Assembly (NCBI GenBank): GCA_026416875.1
Contig: JAOAEI010000003.1
Coordinates: 1-61,616 of the forward strand
Direction: 5' to 3'
DNA from: Caloramator sp.
GTDB lineage: Bacteria; Bacillota; Clostridia; Clostridiales; Caloramatoraceae
DNA length: 61,616 bases
Shown here: positions 27,229 through 35,174 of the stretch, piece by piece
How the letters are laid out: every line of letters begins with the position of its first letter
How positions within the stretch are numbered: position 1 is the stretch's first letter
The notes under the pieces: generated by a model
Told to the model about the DNA's origin: nothing
What the model saw: the letters and a program-made list of their open reading frames with translations, nothing else
Databases searched by the model: none
Position numbers and translations under genes: made by a program

Positions 27229-27393
27229 ATGATACTTGAAAAAATAGAAATGCTAAACAGAAAAGATGCAATAAAAAAGCTTGTAGCAAAAGGTTACACA
27301 AAGAAAGAAGCAACGAAGTTATATGAAACTTGGAGAGATAACTATGTTAGGGGGATTGATTTAAGTGCCAAGAAAACCAAAACGTCCTTGTAG
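27229..27393 (+). CDS. Small phage protein, unknown
   Basis: A 54-residue basic protein, MILEKIEMLNRKDAIKKLVAKGYTKKEATKLYETWR..., perhaps a short helix-hairpin. Start ATG 27229 follows TGGAGG, and the upstream part of the tracked ORF lies in the terminator. It overlaps the HNH gene by 29 bases. Confidence 0.6.
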   Translation: MILEKIEMLNRKDAIKKLVAKGYTKKEATKLYETWRDNYVRGIDLSAKKTKTSL

Positions 27394-27745
27394 CTATCCT
27401 GGTTGTCCTGAACTTACTGAAGGAAGGTATTGTGAAAAACATGAGAAAGAGATGGCAAGGGAATACAATAGAAACAACAGGACCTACAAGTATTTATACA
27501 ACACTGCAAGGTGGAAACGACTAAGAATACAGTTTTTAAAAGAGCATCCCTTATGTGTTGAATGTGGAAAGCATGGAATAATTAAAGCTGCAGAGGTAGT
27601 TGACCACATAATACCCCATAAAGGTAACAAAGAATTGTTTTGGGATGAAGAAAACCTGCAGTCATTATGCAAGGAGTGCCACGATAGAAAAACAGCTAAA
27701 GAAGATGGGAGATGGGGAGAGAAAAATAAATTGTATAAATATTGA
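27365..27745 (+). CDS. HNH endonuclease (packaging-associated)
   Basis: A 126-residue HNH nuclease with an N-terminal Cys/His knuckle (CSYPGCPELTEGRYCEKH) and the HNH core: CVECGKHGIIKAAEVVDHIIPHKGN, then ENLQSLCKECHDRKT. HNH proteins next to terminase genes in HK97-type phages assist TerL in cos cleavage. The GTG start follows GGGGG. Its position just before a conspicuous GC-rich noncoding block agrees with that role. Confidence 0.92.
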   Translation: MPRKPKRPCSYPGCPELTEGRYCEKHEKEMAREYNRNNRTYKYLYNTARWKRLRIQFLKEHPLCVECGKHGIIKAAEVVDHIIPHKGNKELFWDEENLQSLCKECHDRKTAKEDGRWGEKNKLYKY

Positions 27746-27847
27746 AAGAAAATGTGGATAACCTGTTAATTGTGTGGACAATTGCGACAGATAGCAACAA
27801 ATTTAGACAAGAATAGAAATAAGCAATAGCTTGCTTTAAAACCATAG

Positions 27848-27952
27848 GGAAGGGGGGTATAAATCTCTACACCTTGAGCCGCAAGGTCGGGCGGACACCT
27901 TTACGCTAAAATTCGCGAAATTACAGGGCGGGGGTTAAGTGGCCTCAGGCCT
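27848..27952. other. GC-rich noncoding block, candidate cos/packaging site
   Basis: The 284-base gap between the HNH and ParB-methylase genes contains no gene but a stretch far richer in G and C than its surroundings. It begins with GGGAAGGGGGG and includes GCCGCAAGGTCGGGCGGACACC, the near-palindrome AATTCGCGAAATT and the hairpin GGCCTCAGGCC. Location between HNH and terminase genes is where cos sites lie in related phages. The exact cut site cannot be told. Confidence 0.5.
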
Positions 27953-28028
27953 TGAAAAATAAAGGTTTTTACATATAAAAATTAAGGGTATTTTAAAGCA
28001 AATTTTAAAGTTTTAGGGGAGTGGTTTT

Positions 28029-29273
28029 GTGGAGGTAAAAAAGATAGCCATAGAGAATATAAAAGCTGCAAAGTATAATCCAAGGAAAAAGTTAAAACCT
28101 GGTGATGTTGAATATGAAAAATTAAAAAGGTCCATAAAAGAGTTTGGCTATGTTGAGCCTATTATTTGGAACCAAAGAACAGGAAATATAGTAGGAGGGC
28201 ATCAAAGGTTTACTGTTTTAAAAAATGAAGGATATAAAGAAGTTGATTGTGTTGTAGTTGATTTATGTGAGCAAGAAGAAAAGGCCCTTAATATCGCACT
28301 TAACAAAATACATGGTGAATGGGATTTGCCTTTATTAAAAGACCTTTTAGAAGACTTAGATAAATCTATGTTTGATGTTTCATTAACAGGCTTTGAGGCT
28401 GCAGAGATAGAAGAGATTTTTTCAAAAGTCCATGATAAAGAAGTAAAAGATGATGAATTTGATGCAGATAAAGCACTAGAGGAAATAAAGGAGCCTATAA
28501 CTAAATATGGTGATGTATGGCTTTTAGGAAAACATAGATTAATGTGTGGAGATTCAACACTACTTCATGATGTTTTAACTTTGCTTGATGGAAAGAAAGC
28601 AAATATATGTGTTACTGACCCTCCATACAATGTTAACTATGAAGGCGGAACAGAAGATAAGCTAAAGATTATGAATGATAAGATGGACAATAATAAGTTT
28701 TATGAATTTTTACTTTCAGCTTTTAAAAATATATTTGAAGTTTTAGACGATGGTGCTGCGGTCTATGTTTTTCATGCAGACACAGAAGGACTCAATTTTA
28801 GAAAAGCTTTTAAAGAAGCAGGATTCCACCTTGCTAATGTTTGTATATGGGCCAAGAACAGTATGGTTTTAGGAAGGTCTGATTATCAGTGGCAGCATGA
28901 GCCAATACTTTATGGGTGGAAGCCAACAGGAAAGCACAGATGGTATGCAGATAGAAAACAGACGACTATTTGGAACTACGATAGGCCTTCAAGAAATGCA
29001 GAACATCCAACAATGAAACCGGTGCCGCTTATTGCATATCCGATAAAAAATAGCAGCATGACAAACTGCATAGTATTTGACCCTTTTGGTGGAAGCGGTT
29101 CAACTTTGATAGCAGCTGAAGAAACAGGAAGAATATGCTACACAATGGAGCTGGATCCTAAATATTGCGATGTTATAGTGAAAAGATATTTAGAATATAC
29201 GCAGGATGTTGATAATGTGTTTTTGATAAGGGATGGTGAAAAGATTTTATATAAAGATTCAATTAAAAGTTGA
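28029..29273 (+). CDS. ParB-domain DNA methyltransferase
   Basis: A 414-residue fusion. Residues 1-100 are a ParB/Srx-like domain (KYNPRKKLKPGDVEYEKLKRS, NIVGGHQRFTVLKNEG). Residues about 160-400 are an N4/N6 methyltransferase with catalytic VTDPPYNVNYEGG near 195 and the AdoMet motif VFDPFGGSGSTLIAA near 350. Such genes are common beside phage terminases and may protect phage DNA from host restriction, here possibly including the neighbouring type III system. The GTG start follows AGGGGAGTGG. Confidence 0.92.
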   Translation: MEVKKIAIENIKAAKYNPRKKLKPGDVEYEKLKRSIKEFGYVEPIIWNQRTGNIVGGHQRFTVLKNEGYKEVDCVVVDLCEQEEKALNIALNKIHGEWDLPLLKDLLEDLDKSMFDVSLTGFEAAEIEEIFSKVHDKEVKDDEFDADKALEEIKEPITKYGDVWLLGKHRLMCGDSTLLHDVLTLLDGKKANICVTDPPYNVNYEGGTEDKLKIMNDKMDNNKFYEFLLSAFKNIFEVLDDGAAVYVFHADTEGLNFRKAFKEAGFHLANVCIWAKNSMVLGRSDYQWQHEPILYGWKPTGKHRWYADRKQTTIWNYDRPSRNAEHPTMKPVPLIAYPIKNSSMTNCIVFDPFGGSGSTLIAAEETGRICYTMELDPKYCDVIVKRYLEYTQDVDNVFLIRDGEKILYKDSIKS

Positions 29274-29324
29274 CTTTACCTGTGTTTAGAGTGATTAATG
29301 TAGTAATAAATAAACACAGGGAGG
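29270..29324 (+). promoter_or_regulatory. Hairpin leader, copy 1
   Basis: TTGACTTTACCTGTGTTTAG... begins at the methylase stop. CCTGTGTTT (29279) pairs perfectly with AAACACAGG (29312), and the ribosome site AGGGAGG begins in the 3' arm. The same 37-38 bases recur at 29573. A folded leader would partly hide the ribosome site of the next gene. Confidence 0.65.
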
Positions 29325-29332
29325 AAAATCAA

Positions 29333-29551
29333 ATGGAAGAATTTTATGTGATAACAATGAAAACGAAAACAGGAAAGGATATTTTTTTAAGCCTTTGGGA
29401 CGGAAACCCAAAATGGACATTTGATTTTAATAAAGGCTGCTACTGGGACTCAGAAGAGATGGCAGAAGAATTTGCAAAGAAATGGTTTAAAACCTTTAAA
29501 GGCTGGAATATAAAAGAAATAAAAGTAAATATACACAACTTAGGGCTTTAA
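29333..29551 (+). CDS. Small phage protein, unknown
   Basis: A 72-residue acidic/aromatic protein, MEEFYVITMKTKTGKDIFLSLWDGN.... I start at ATG 29333 after GGGAGGAAAA; the tracked start at 29270 would translate the hairpin leader. No family recognised. Its stop codon lies in the loop of the following terminator. Confidence 0.65.
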   Translation: MEEFYVITMKTKTGKDIFLSLWDGNPKWTFDFNKGCYWDSEEMAEEFAKKWFKTFKGWNIKEIKVNIHNLGL

Positions 29552-29562
29552 GCCCTTTTTCT
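29542..29562 (+). terminator. Terminator overlapping the stop of the preceding gene
   Basis: AGGGCTTTAAGCCCTTTTTC, with the TAA stop in the loop. It separates the two hairpin-leader units, so each appears to be its own transcription unit. Confidence 0.7.
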
Positions 29563-29572
29563 TTTATAAAGC

Positions 29573-29626
29573 TTGACTTTACCTGTGTTTAGAGTGATTA
29601 ATGTAGTAACAAAAAACACAGGGAGG
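29573..29626 (+). promoter_or_regulatory. Hairpin leader, copy 2
   Basis: A near-identical repeat of 29270-29324: TTGACTTTACCTGTGTTTAGAGTGATTAATGTAGTAA, then AAACACAGGGAGG. CCTGTGTTT pairs with AAACACAGG, and the ribosome site again starts in the 3' arm. Confidence 0.65.
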
Positions 29627-29633
29627 AATGAAG

Positions 29634-30368
29634 ATGGATAGAAAAGAAATGGTTAAAACCTTAAGTGAGATTTTAAATTTTCCTGCAAAGTATCTTGGAG
29701 CACCAAGATTTGCTTATGAAATTAAAACTCAAGATGAAATTTACACAATAGATAGGCAGGGCAATATTATAACTTCAGAAGGAAAGAAAGTTACACTTGA
29801 TGAAATTATAAAATCAATTCAACCTAAAGAAGAAAAAGACACTGATAGTATTAATTTAGAACTTCCAATAGAAAATCATAATGGCAGAAGTCTAAAAAAT
29901 GTTTTAAATATGCTTTACAGTAAGCAGCATCTAATTGTTAAAGCATTAGAATTAAAAGAATCTTTTATTGAAGAGGCATTTATTAAAAACTTAAATTTAA
30001 AGAAAATAGAAACTTTAGATGAATTTAAAGATGCTATTACTGAATTAGGAGTAGATGGATTAAAAGGAATATACTTTTACTTTGATAAAGGGACATTTAC
30101 ATTAAAGTTATTAGGTGAAAATATAACCAATGAGAAAATAAAGGCATTTATGAAACTTTCATCGTTAATAAATTCAAATGCTCAACAGTTAAAATACGCA
30201 TCATATAAACAGTCGCAGGAGGATAATCCTAAATATGCTTTTAGGACATGGCTAATTAGGCTTGGCATGAATGGAGATGAATATAAAGAGATACGAAAAA
30301 CACTTCTTTCAAATCTTGATGGGAACAGTGCATTTAGGAAAATATCAAAGGAAGGAAGTGTAGAGTAA
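29634..30368 (+). CDS. Phage protein of unknown function, 244 aa
   Basis: Predominantly helical, with no recognised catalytic motif. The C-terminal part KYAFRTWLIRLGMNGDEYKEIRKTLLSNLDGNSAFR resembles a small folded domain seen at the ends of other clostridial phage proteins. ATG 29634 has better spacing to GGAGG than 29628. It is translationally linked to the next gene (adjacent stop and start). Confidence 0.65.
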   Translation: MDRKEMVKTLSEILNFPAKYLGAPRFAYEIKTQDEIYTIDRQGNIITSEGKKVTLDEIIKSIQPKEEKDTDSINLELPIENHNGRSLKNVLNMLYSKQHLIVKALELKESFIEEAFIKNLNLKKIETLDEFKDAITELGVDGLKGIYFYFDKGTFTLKLLGENITNEKIKAFMKLSSLINSNAQQLKYASYKQSQEDNPKYAFRTWLIRLGMNGDEYKEIRKTLLSNLDGNSAFRKISKEGSVE

Positions 30369-30583
30369 TGGATAAATTTTTTACTCAAAAAACTTGCGAC
30401 CGCTGTGGTGGAAGTTTGAAGGGTGGAAGAATAATGTCAATGTATAATGAGGACTGCATTTGCTTAAGTTGCAAGGAAAAGGAAATGAAACGAAAGGATT
30501 ATAAGAAAGCAGTAGAAGCTGAATTAGAAGAAATTAAAAGAGGTAATTATAACTATAAGGGAATAGAAGGTGAAAGAAAATAA
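30368..30583 (+). CDS. Small zinc-ribbon phage protein
   Basis: A 71-residue protein with CDRCGGSL and CICLSCKEKE forming a CxxC...CxxC zinc ribbon, followed by a charged helical tail. It overlaps the stop of the previous gene and is followed by a terminator. The function is not known. Confidence 0.75.
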   Translation: MDKFFTQKTCDRCGGSLKGGRIMSMYNEDCICLSCKEKEMKRKDYKKAVEAELEEIKRGNYNYKGIEGERK

Positions 30584-30587
30584 GTTT

Positions 30588-30617
30588 AAGAGTCTACATA
30601 TGTAGGCTCTTTTATTT
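30588..30617 (+). terminator. Terminator before terS
   Basis: AAGAGTCTACATATGTAGGCTCTTTTATTTT; stem AGAG-CTACAT/ATGTAG-CTCT. Confidence 0.8.
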
Positions 30618-30638
30618 TAGAACAAGGAGGTGAAACTT

Positions 30639-31109
30639 GTGGCAACAAGAGGGAGAAAGCCAAAGCCAACAGCACTTAAAGTTATAGAAGGTAATCCAGG
30701 CAAAAGGCCTTTAAATAAGGCAGAGCCAAAACCTGAAAATAAGGCACCTAAATGCCCATCATGGCTTGAAAAGGAAGCAAAGAAAGAGTGGAGAAGAATG
30801 TCAAAGGTATTAGAAACTCTTGGTATATTAACTGAAGTTGATGCTGCTGCATTTGCAGGATACTGCCAAGCCTATGCAAGATGGAAAGAAGCAGAAGAAT
30901 TTTTATCAAAACATGGAACTATATTTAAGACACCATCTGGATATATACAGCAGGTGCCGCAGGTTTCAATTGCACAGACATATTTAAAAATCATGAAGGA
31001 CTTTTGTGCAGAGTTTGGATTAACGCCATCATCAAGATCAAGAATTGTTGCAAATGAGAAATTAACAGAAAATGATGACCCAATGGAAAGACTTCTGAAA
31101 TGTAAATAA
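30639..31109 (+). CDS. terS: Terminase small subunit, P27 family
   Basis: DNA-recognition subunit of the packaging motor. ATRGRKPKPTALKVIEGNPGKRPLN at the N-terminus is the P27-family signature, followed by CPSWLEKEAKKEWRRM and a helical core. The 156-residue length is typical. I start at GTG 30639 with AGGAGG 9 bases upstream; the tracked GTG 30630 overlaps that site. It is followed by a Spo0E-like gene and terL. Confidence 0.93.
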   Translation: MATRGRKPKPTALKVIEGNPGKRPLNKAEPKPENKAPKCPSWLEKEAKKEWRRMSKVLETLGILTEVDAAAFAGYCQAYARWKEAEEFLSKHGTIFKTPSGYIQQVPQVSIAQTYLKIMKDFCAEFGLTPSSRSRIVANEKLTENDDPMERLLKCK

Positions 31110-31181
31110 TTTATGAAAGACAATAAATGACAAAATTTAACATCGGATTTCGATATAATTGTAAAGGTGTGGGGGGGTTCA

Positions 31182-31367
31182 ATGAGGCATATTGAAAAAG
31201 TTTTAGATTATGAAAGGCAAAAACTAGATAGAATGGTTAAGTATTTAGATTTTGAAGTTAATAAAGAAAAGATTTTAAAGCAAAGTCAGAAAGTAGATGT
31301 GCTTTTGAATAGATATATGAAATATATTGAAAATAAAAATAACAGAAAGAGGGGCAGCAATGTTTGA
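31182..31367 (+). CDS. Spo0E-like aspartyl-phosphate phosphatase
   Basis: A 61-residue protein with the Spo0E family signature SQKVDVLLNRYMKYI (usual form SQxLDxLI..Y), preceded by a helix. Known members dephosphorylate Spo0A~P and delay sporulation. Here the gene lies between terS and terL and overlaps terL by 8 bases (ATGTTTGA), so it would be made during late expression. ATG 31182 follows GGGGGGG. The family call rests on a short motif; an alternative is an unrelated small helical phage protein. Confidence 0.65.
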   Translation: MRHIEKVLDYERQKLDRMVKYLDFEVNKEKILKQSQKVDVLLNRYMKYIENKNNRKRGSNV

Positions 31368-33903
31368 CGATAAAAAAGCCAAACATGCGGTAGAGTTTAT
31401 AAGGAACCTCAAGCATACCAAAGGAGTATGGCGTGGGGTTCCTTTTGATTTACTTCCTTGGCAGGAAAAAATAATTAAAGATATATTCGGAACAGTTAAG
31501 GAAGACGGGTATAGGCAGTATAATACAGCATATATTGAAATACCAAAGAAAAATGGAAAACAATTAGCTTTAGATACACCTATTCCAACACCTACAGGGT
31601 TTACAACAATGGGCGAGATAAAAGTTGGAGACCAAGTAATAGATGAAAAAGGAATGCCGTGTAATGTAGTTGCAATAAGTGAAATTGATGATACTGAACA
31701 GGCATATAAAATAACTTTTAGAGATGGAACAAGTATAGTAGCAGGAGAAAGACATCTTTGGAGGGTGCAAGTTACTAATAATGGAAGACGCGAAAAACTC
31801 CTAACAACAGGTGAAATGTATGAAAAAATAAAAAAGGCTTCCCAAAAAGATAAAAGAGCCATATTTCGCATCCCAATAGCGGATGCTTTTATTTTGCCTG
31901 AAATTAATCTGCCTATTGACCCTTATTTATTTGGTTATTGGATAGGAAACGGTAACGCAATAAAGCCAGAAATTACGGTTAGAAGAGATGATGTTGAAAA
32001 GGTTATTAAGAACATACCATATAAACTTCATAATAGATATGAGCAAGAAGGTAATAGTGACATTTTAGTATATAAAGAATTAAAAGCTATATTGGTTAAT
32101 AATTTTAGAGAGAAAAGAATACCAAACGAGTATTTAAGAGCATCAATTCGGCAACGATTAAGTCTTTTAAAAGGACTTATTGATTCAGATGGTTGTATAA
32201 GTAAAGAGAAGGGACAGAGCATATATGTCACTATTTTACCAAAGCTAGCAGAAGATGTTCAAAATCTTTTATGGTCACTTGGAATAAAAAATACACTAAA
32301 AACAACACCATCAACAAGAAAAGGGATCCCAACAGGAGAAACATGTTATATTATAAGATTCACAGCTTTCAAAGATTTAGAAGTTTCAGCTTTAGATAGG
32401 AAAATAGAAAGAGCAAAGGAAAGGAATATAAGAAGCAGGTCCCATTTTCACTATATTAGTTCTATTGAAAAAACAGATAAATGTAAAATGAGATGTATTC
32501 AGGTAGACAGCCCATCAAGGTTATATTTAGCTGGAAAATCTATGGTTCCTACACATAATAGTGAACTTGCCGCAGCAGTAGCTTTATATCTTACCTGTGC
32601 AGATAATGAATGGGGAGCAGAGGTTTATGGATGTGCGTCTGATAGACAACAGGCATCAATTGTTTTTGATGTGGCAGTTGAAATGGTAAACCAGTGTCCT
32701 GCATTGAAAAAGAGAATGAAACTTATTCCCTCAGTTAAAAGAATGGTTTACCTGCCAACAAGTAGCTTTTATCAAGTTCTGTCAGCGGAAGCTTATACAA
32801 AACATGGGCTTAATGTTCATGGAGTTATTTTTGATGAGCTACATTCCCAACCGACAAGAGAACTTTATGATGTAATGACTAAAGGTAGCGGAGATGCAAG
32901 AAAGCAACCGTTATATTTTTTAATCACAACTGCAGGAACAGATAGAAATTCTATATGTTATGAAGTTCACCAAAAGGCAGTGGATATAATTCAAGGGAGA
33001 AAGATTGACCCTACCTTTTATCCAGTAATTTATGGACTTGGTGATGATGAGGACTGGACTTTGGAAGAAAACTGGTATAAAGTTAATCCTTCTTTAGGAT
33101 ATACAATAGATATAGAAAAGGTAAGAGCTGCGTTTAACAATGCAAAAGAAAACCCTGCAGAAGAAAATTTATTCAGGCAGCTTAGATTAAACCAATGGGT
33201 TAAGCAGTCAGTTAGGTGGATGCCGATGGATAAGTGGGATAAATGTGCTTTTGATGTTGAGCCTGAAAAATTAAGAGGAAAAATATGTTATGGAGGACTT
33301 GACCTTTCAAGTACAACCGATATTACGGCTTTTGTTTTGGTGTTTCCACCAACAGATGCAGATGATAAATATTATGTTCTTCCTTATTTTTGGATACCAG
33401 AAGAAAATTTAAAACTTAGAGTAAAAAGAGACCATGTTCCTTATGATGTGTGGGAAAAACAAGGATTTATTAAGACTACTGAAGGAAATGTAATTCACTA
33501 TGGATTTATAGAAAGTTTTATAGAAGAACTTGGGACCAAGTATAACATAAAAGAAATAGCCTTTGATAGGTGGGGAGCGGTTCAAATGGTTCAAAATCTT
33601 GAAGGATTAGGGTTTACAGTTGTTCCATTTGGACAGGGTTATAAAGATATGTCGCCACCAACAAAGGAATTAATGAAGTTAACACTTGAAGAAAAAATAG
33701 CCCATGGAAGCAACCCAGTGTTAAGGTGGATGATGGATAATATTTATATAAAGACTGACCCAGCAGGGAATATAAAGCCCGATAAGGAAAAATCAACTGA
33801 AAAGATTGATGGTGCTGTGGCTTTAATTATGGCACTTGATAGAGCAATAAGGAATCAAAATTTGGGTTCTGTTTATGATGATAGAGGGATTTTGGTGTTG
33901 TAA
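31360..33903 (+). CDS. terL: Terminase large subunit interrupted by an intein
   Basis: ATPase-nuclease motor that packages phage DNA. After removal of the intein the extein is 514 residues. It has Walker A PKKNGK/SELAAAVAL split by the intein, Walker B GVIFDELHSQ, the nuclease Asp in GGLDLSSTTDITAFVLVF, and IAFDRWGA and EKIDGAVALIMALDRA near the end. I start at ATG 31360 because AGAGGGGCAGC precedes it; this couples it to the Spo0E-like gene. The splice junction in the P-loop means splicing must occur before the motor can bind ATP. Confidence 0.95.
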   Translation: MFDDKKAKHAVEFIRNLKHTKGVWRGVPFDLLPWQEKIIKDIFGTVKEDGYRQYNTAYIEIPKKNGKQLALDTPIPTPTGFTTMGEIKVGDQVIDEKGMPCNVVAISEIDDTEQAYKITFRDGTSIVAGERHLWRVQVTNNGRREKLLTTGEMYEKIKKASQKDKRAIFRIPIADAFILPEINLPIDPYLFGYWIGNGNAIKPEITVRRDDVEKVIKNIPYKLHNRYEQEGNSDILVYKELKAILVNNFREKRIPNEYLRASIRQRLSLLKGLIDSDGCISKEKGQSIYVTILPKLAEDVQNLLWSLGIKNTLKTTPSTRKGIPTGETCYIIRFTAFKDLEVSALDRKIERAKERNIRSRSHFHYISSIEKTDKCKMRCIQVDSPSRLYLAGKSMVPTHNSELAAAVALYLTCADNEWGAEVYGCASDRQQASIVFDVAVEMVNQCPALKKRMKLIPSVKRMVYLPTSSFYQVLSAEAYTKHGLNVHGVIFDELHSQPTRELYDVMTKGSGDARKQPLYFLITTAGTDRNSICYEVHQKAVDIIQGRKIDPTFYPVIYGLGDDEDWTLEENWYKVNPSLGYTIDIEKVRAAFNNAKENPAEENLFRQLRLNQWVKQSVRWMPMDKWDKCAFDVEPEKLRGKICYGGLDLSSTTDITAFVLVFPPTDADDKYYVLPYFWIPEENLKLRVKRDHVPYDVWEKQGFIKTTEGNVIHYGFIESFIEELGTKYNIKEIAFDRWGAVQMVQNLEGLGFTVVPFGQGYKDMSPPTKELMKLTLEEKIAHGSNPVLRWMMDNIYIKTDPAGNIKPDKEKSTEKIDGAVALIMALDRAIRNQNLGSVYDDRGILVL
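31561..32559 (+). other. Class 3-type intein with LAGLIDADG domain in TerL
   Basis: A 333-residue in-frame insertion. It starts Gln-LALDTPIPTPTGFTTMGEIKVGD (block A; Gln replaces Cys/Ser1) and ends SMVPTHN before extein Ser. Block B is GERHLWRVQ with Trp, block F is MRCIQVDSPSRLYLAG with Cys, and block G has Thr in PTHN; Trp-Cys-Thr is the signature of class 3 inteins. Two LAGLIDADG motifs, LFGYWIGNG and LLKGLIDSDG, mark a homing endonuclease. In the first, the catalytic Asp is Asn. It sits inside the P-loop. Confidence 0.88.
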
Positions 33904-34006
33904 AAAATATTACAAAAATGGTAGAATAAATATACGACTTCGAAGTTCTTAAAGAAATAGATTGAAATTTTAAAAAGCTACATTAATGTAAAGTAAAAAA
34001 TATACT

Positions 34007-34035
34007 TTGATAAACAAAGTATTAGTAGTTATATT
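34007..34035 (+). promoter_or_regulatory. Candidate promoter for the DUF4238 gene
   Basis: TTGATA and TATATT are separated by 17 bases, in a 200-base AT-rich spacer after terL. It would allow the cargo gene to be expressed independently of the late operon. Confidence 0.5.
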
Positions 34036-34103
34036 GTATATTATTGTTTGATAAGTAATATAATTTTGATGTTTAAATTTAGCTCTATAAAGGGGTTATA
34101 GAT

Positions 34104-35117
34104 ATGCCACATGAAAAAAAATATCATCATTTAATTCCAAAAACATATTTGAAAGCTTGGTGTTATAAAAATGAAAGCATATATGTAATTGATAAAAAAA
34201 CAAATAAAATAGATACCAAAAATATTGATAATAATTTTGGACGTAGTGATTTCCATACTATTAAAGCAGGTATGCCTATATGTGAAAATAAGGATTTGGA
34301 AAAAATTTTTAAAGTCTTAGAAGGCTATGAAGTTTATTGTGATAATAAAAAACTTGAAAATTTAGAAGATTATAATAAAAGATACTATGAATTTAATAAA
34401 TGGGTTATTATAAAAGATGGAAATGTAGTTTCTAAAAAAATTAAAAATGTGTTAAAAAATGAAATTGAAAATGTAAAGATAATGGATATAGAAAATCTTT
34501 GGGCCCAAAGGTATGAAGACAAATGGGGTTGGCTTAGAAATACCATTGAATATAAAATTTGTAGAATAAAATTAAAAGAAATTGATGAGTTTTATAAGGG
34601 ATTAATAATGAGATTTGTAATTTTATATAATTGGAGGGGCTTTAATGGTAATGATGTTTTTAATGAGATTTGTGAATGGCTTTCTAAAATAATTGGATTG
34701 GAAAGAATCGATATACCAAAAGAAGACAGAGCAAAATTGTATATAGAAACAGCATCAGAAGAAATAAAACACTTTTATTTGTTAAAGGAATATCGAGAGT
34801 TTTTAAAAGATGAAGGTAAAATGTATGATTTAGCTAAAAAATATATAAAATTTCTAAACATAAAGTTTTATATAGCATCAGGAAACAAAAAATTTATAAC
34901 AAGTGATAGCCCTAGTTTTGTTGGAAAGGACTTAGATGGAAATTTAGCGCATGTAATGCCAGTTACACCTGAGATTTTGATTTGTGTTAGTGCATATAAA
35001 GCAAATAAGAGATATTTAATTGAACGAATAAATGAAAATGAAGTTATAAGTTTTAATAAACAAATATTTGAAAATAGCTTTGAAAGAATAATTACAAAAA
35101 TAAAAGATTTTTATTAA
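34104..35117 (+). CDS. DUF4238 protein, cargo gene
   Basis: A 337-residue protein. The N-terminus EKKYHHLIPKTYLKAWCYKNESIYVIDKKTN matches DUF4238 (HHxxPxxYLKxF/W), and the C-terminal FYIASGNKKFITSDSPSF is also typical. The biochemical role of this family is not established. The gene is more AT-rich than its neighbours, has its own candidate promoter and terminator, and splits the terL-portal pair. This is the usual pattern of an accessory (moron) gene, perhaps affecting host fitness or phage competition. GGGGTT precedes the ATG. Confidence 0.78.
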   Translation: MPHEKKYHHLIPKTYLKAWCYKNESIYVIDKKTNKIDTKNIDNNFGRSDFHTIKAGMPICENKDLEKIFKVLEGYEVYCDNKKLENLEDYNKRYYEFNKWVIIKDGNVVSKKIKNVLKNEIENVKIMDIENLWAQRYEDKWGWLRNTIEYKICRIKLKEIDEFYKGLIMRFVILYNWRGFNGNDVFNEICEWLSKIIGLERIDIPKEDRAKLYIETASEEIKHFYLLKEYREFLKDEGKMYDLAKKYIKFLNIKFYIASGNKKFITSDSPSFVGKDLDGNLAHVMPVTPEILICVSAYKANKRYLIERINENEVISFNKQIFENSFERIITKIKDFY

Positions 35118-35119
35118 AA

Positions 35120-35149
35120 AGCACCTATATTTTGTGGTGCTTTTTTTTT
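35120..35149 (+). terminator. Terminator after the DUF4238 gene
   Basis: AGCACC-tatatttt-gtGGTGCT followed by a run of nine T. Confidence 0.9.
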
Positions 35150-35174
35150 CTACCTATTTTCAGGAGGTGAACTG

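Noticed and set aside
31561-32559. Group I intron encoding a LAGLIDADG protein
   Set aside because: The insertion is fully in frame without stops and carries intein blocks A, B, F and G.
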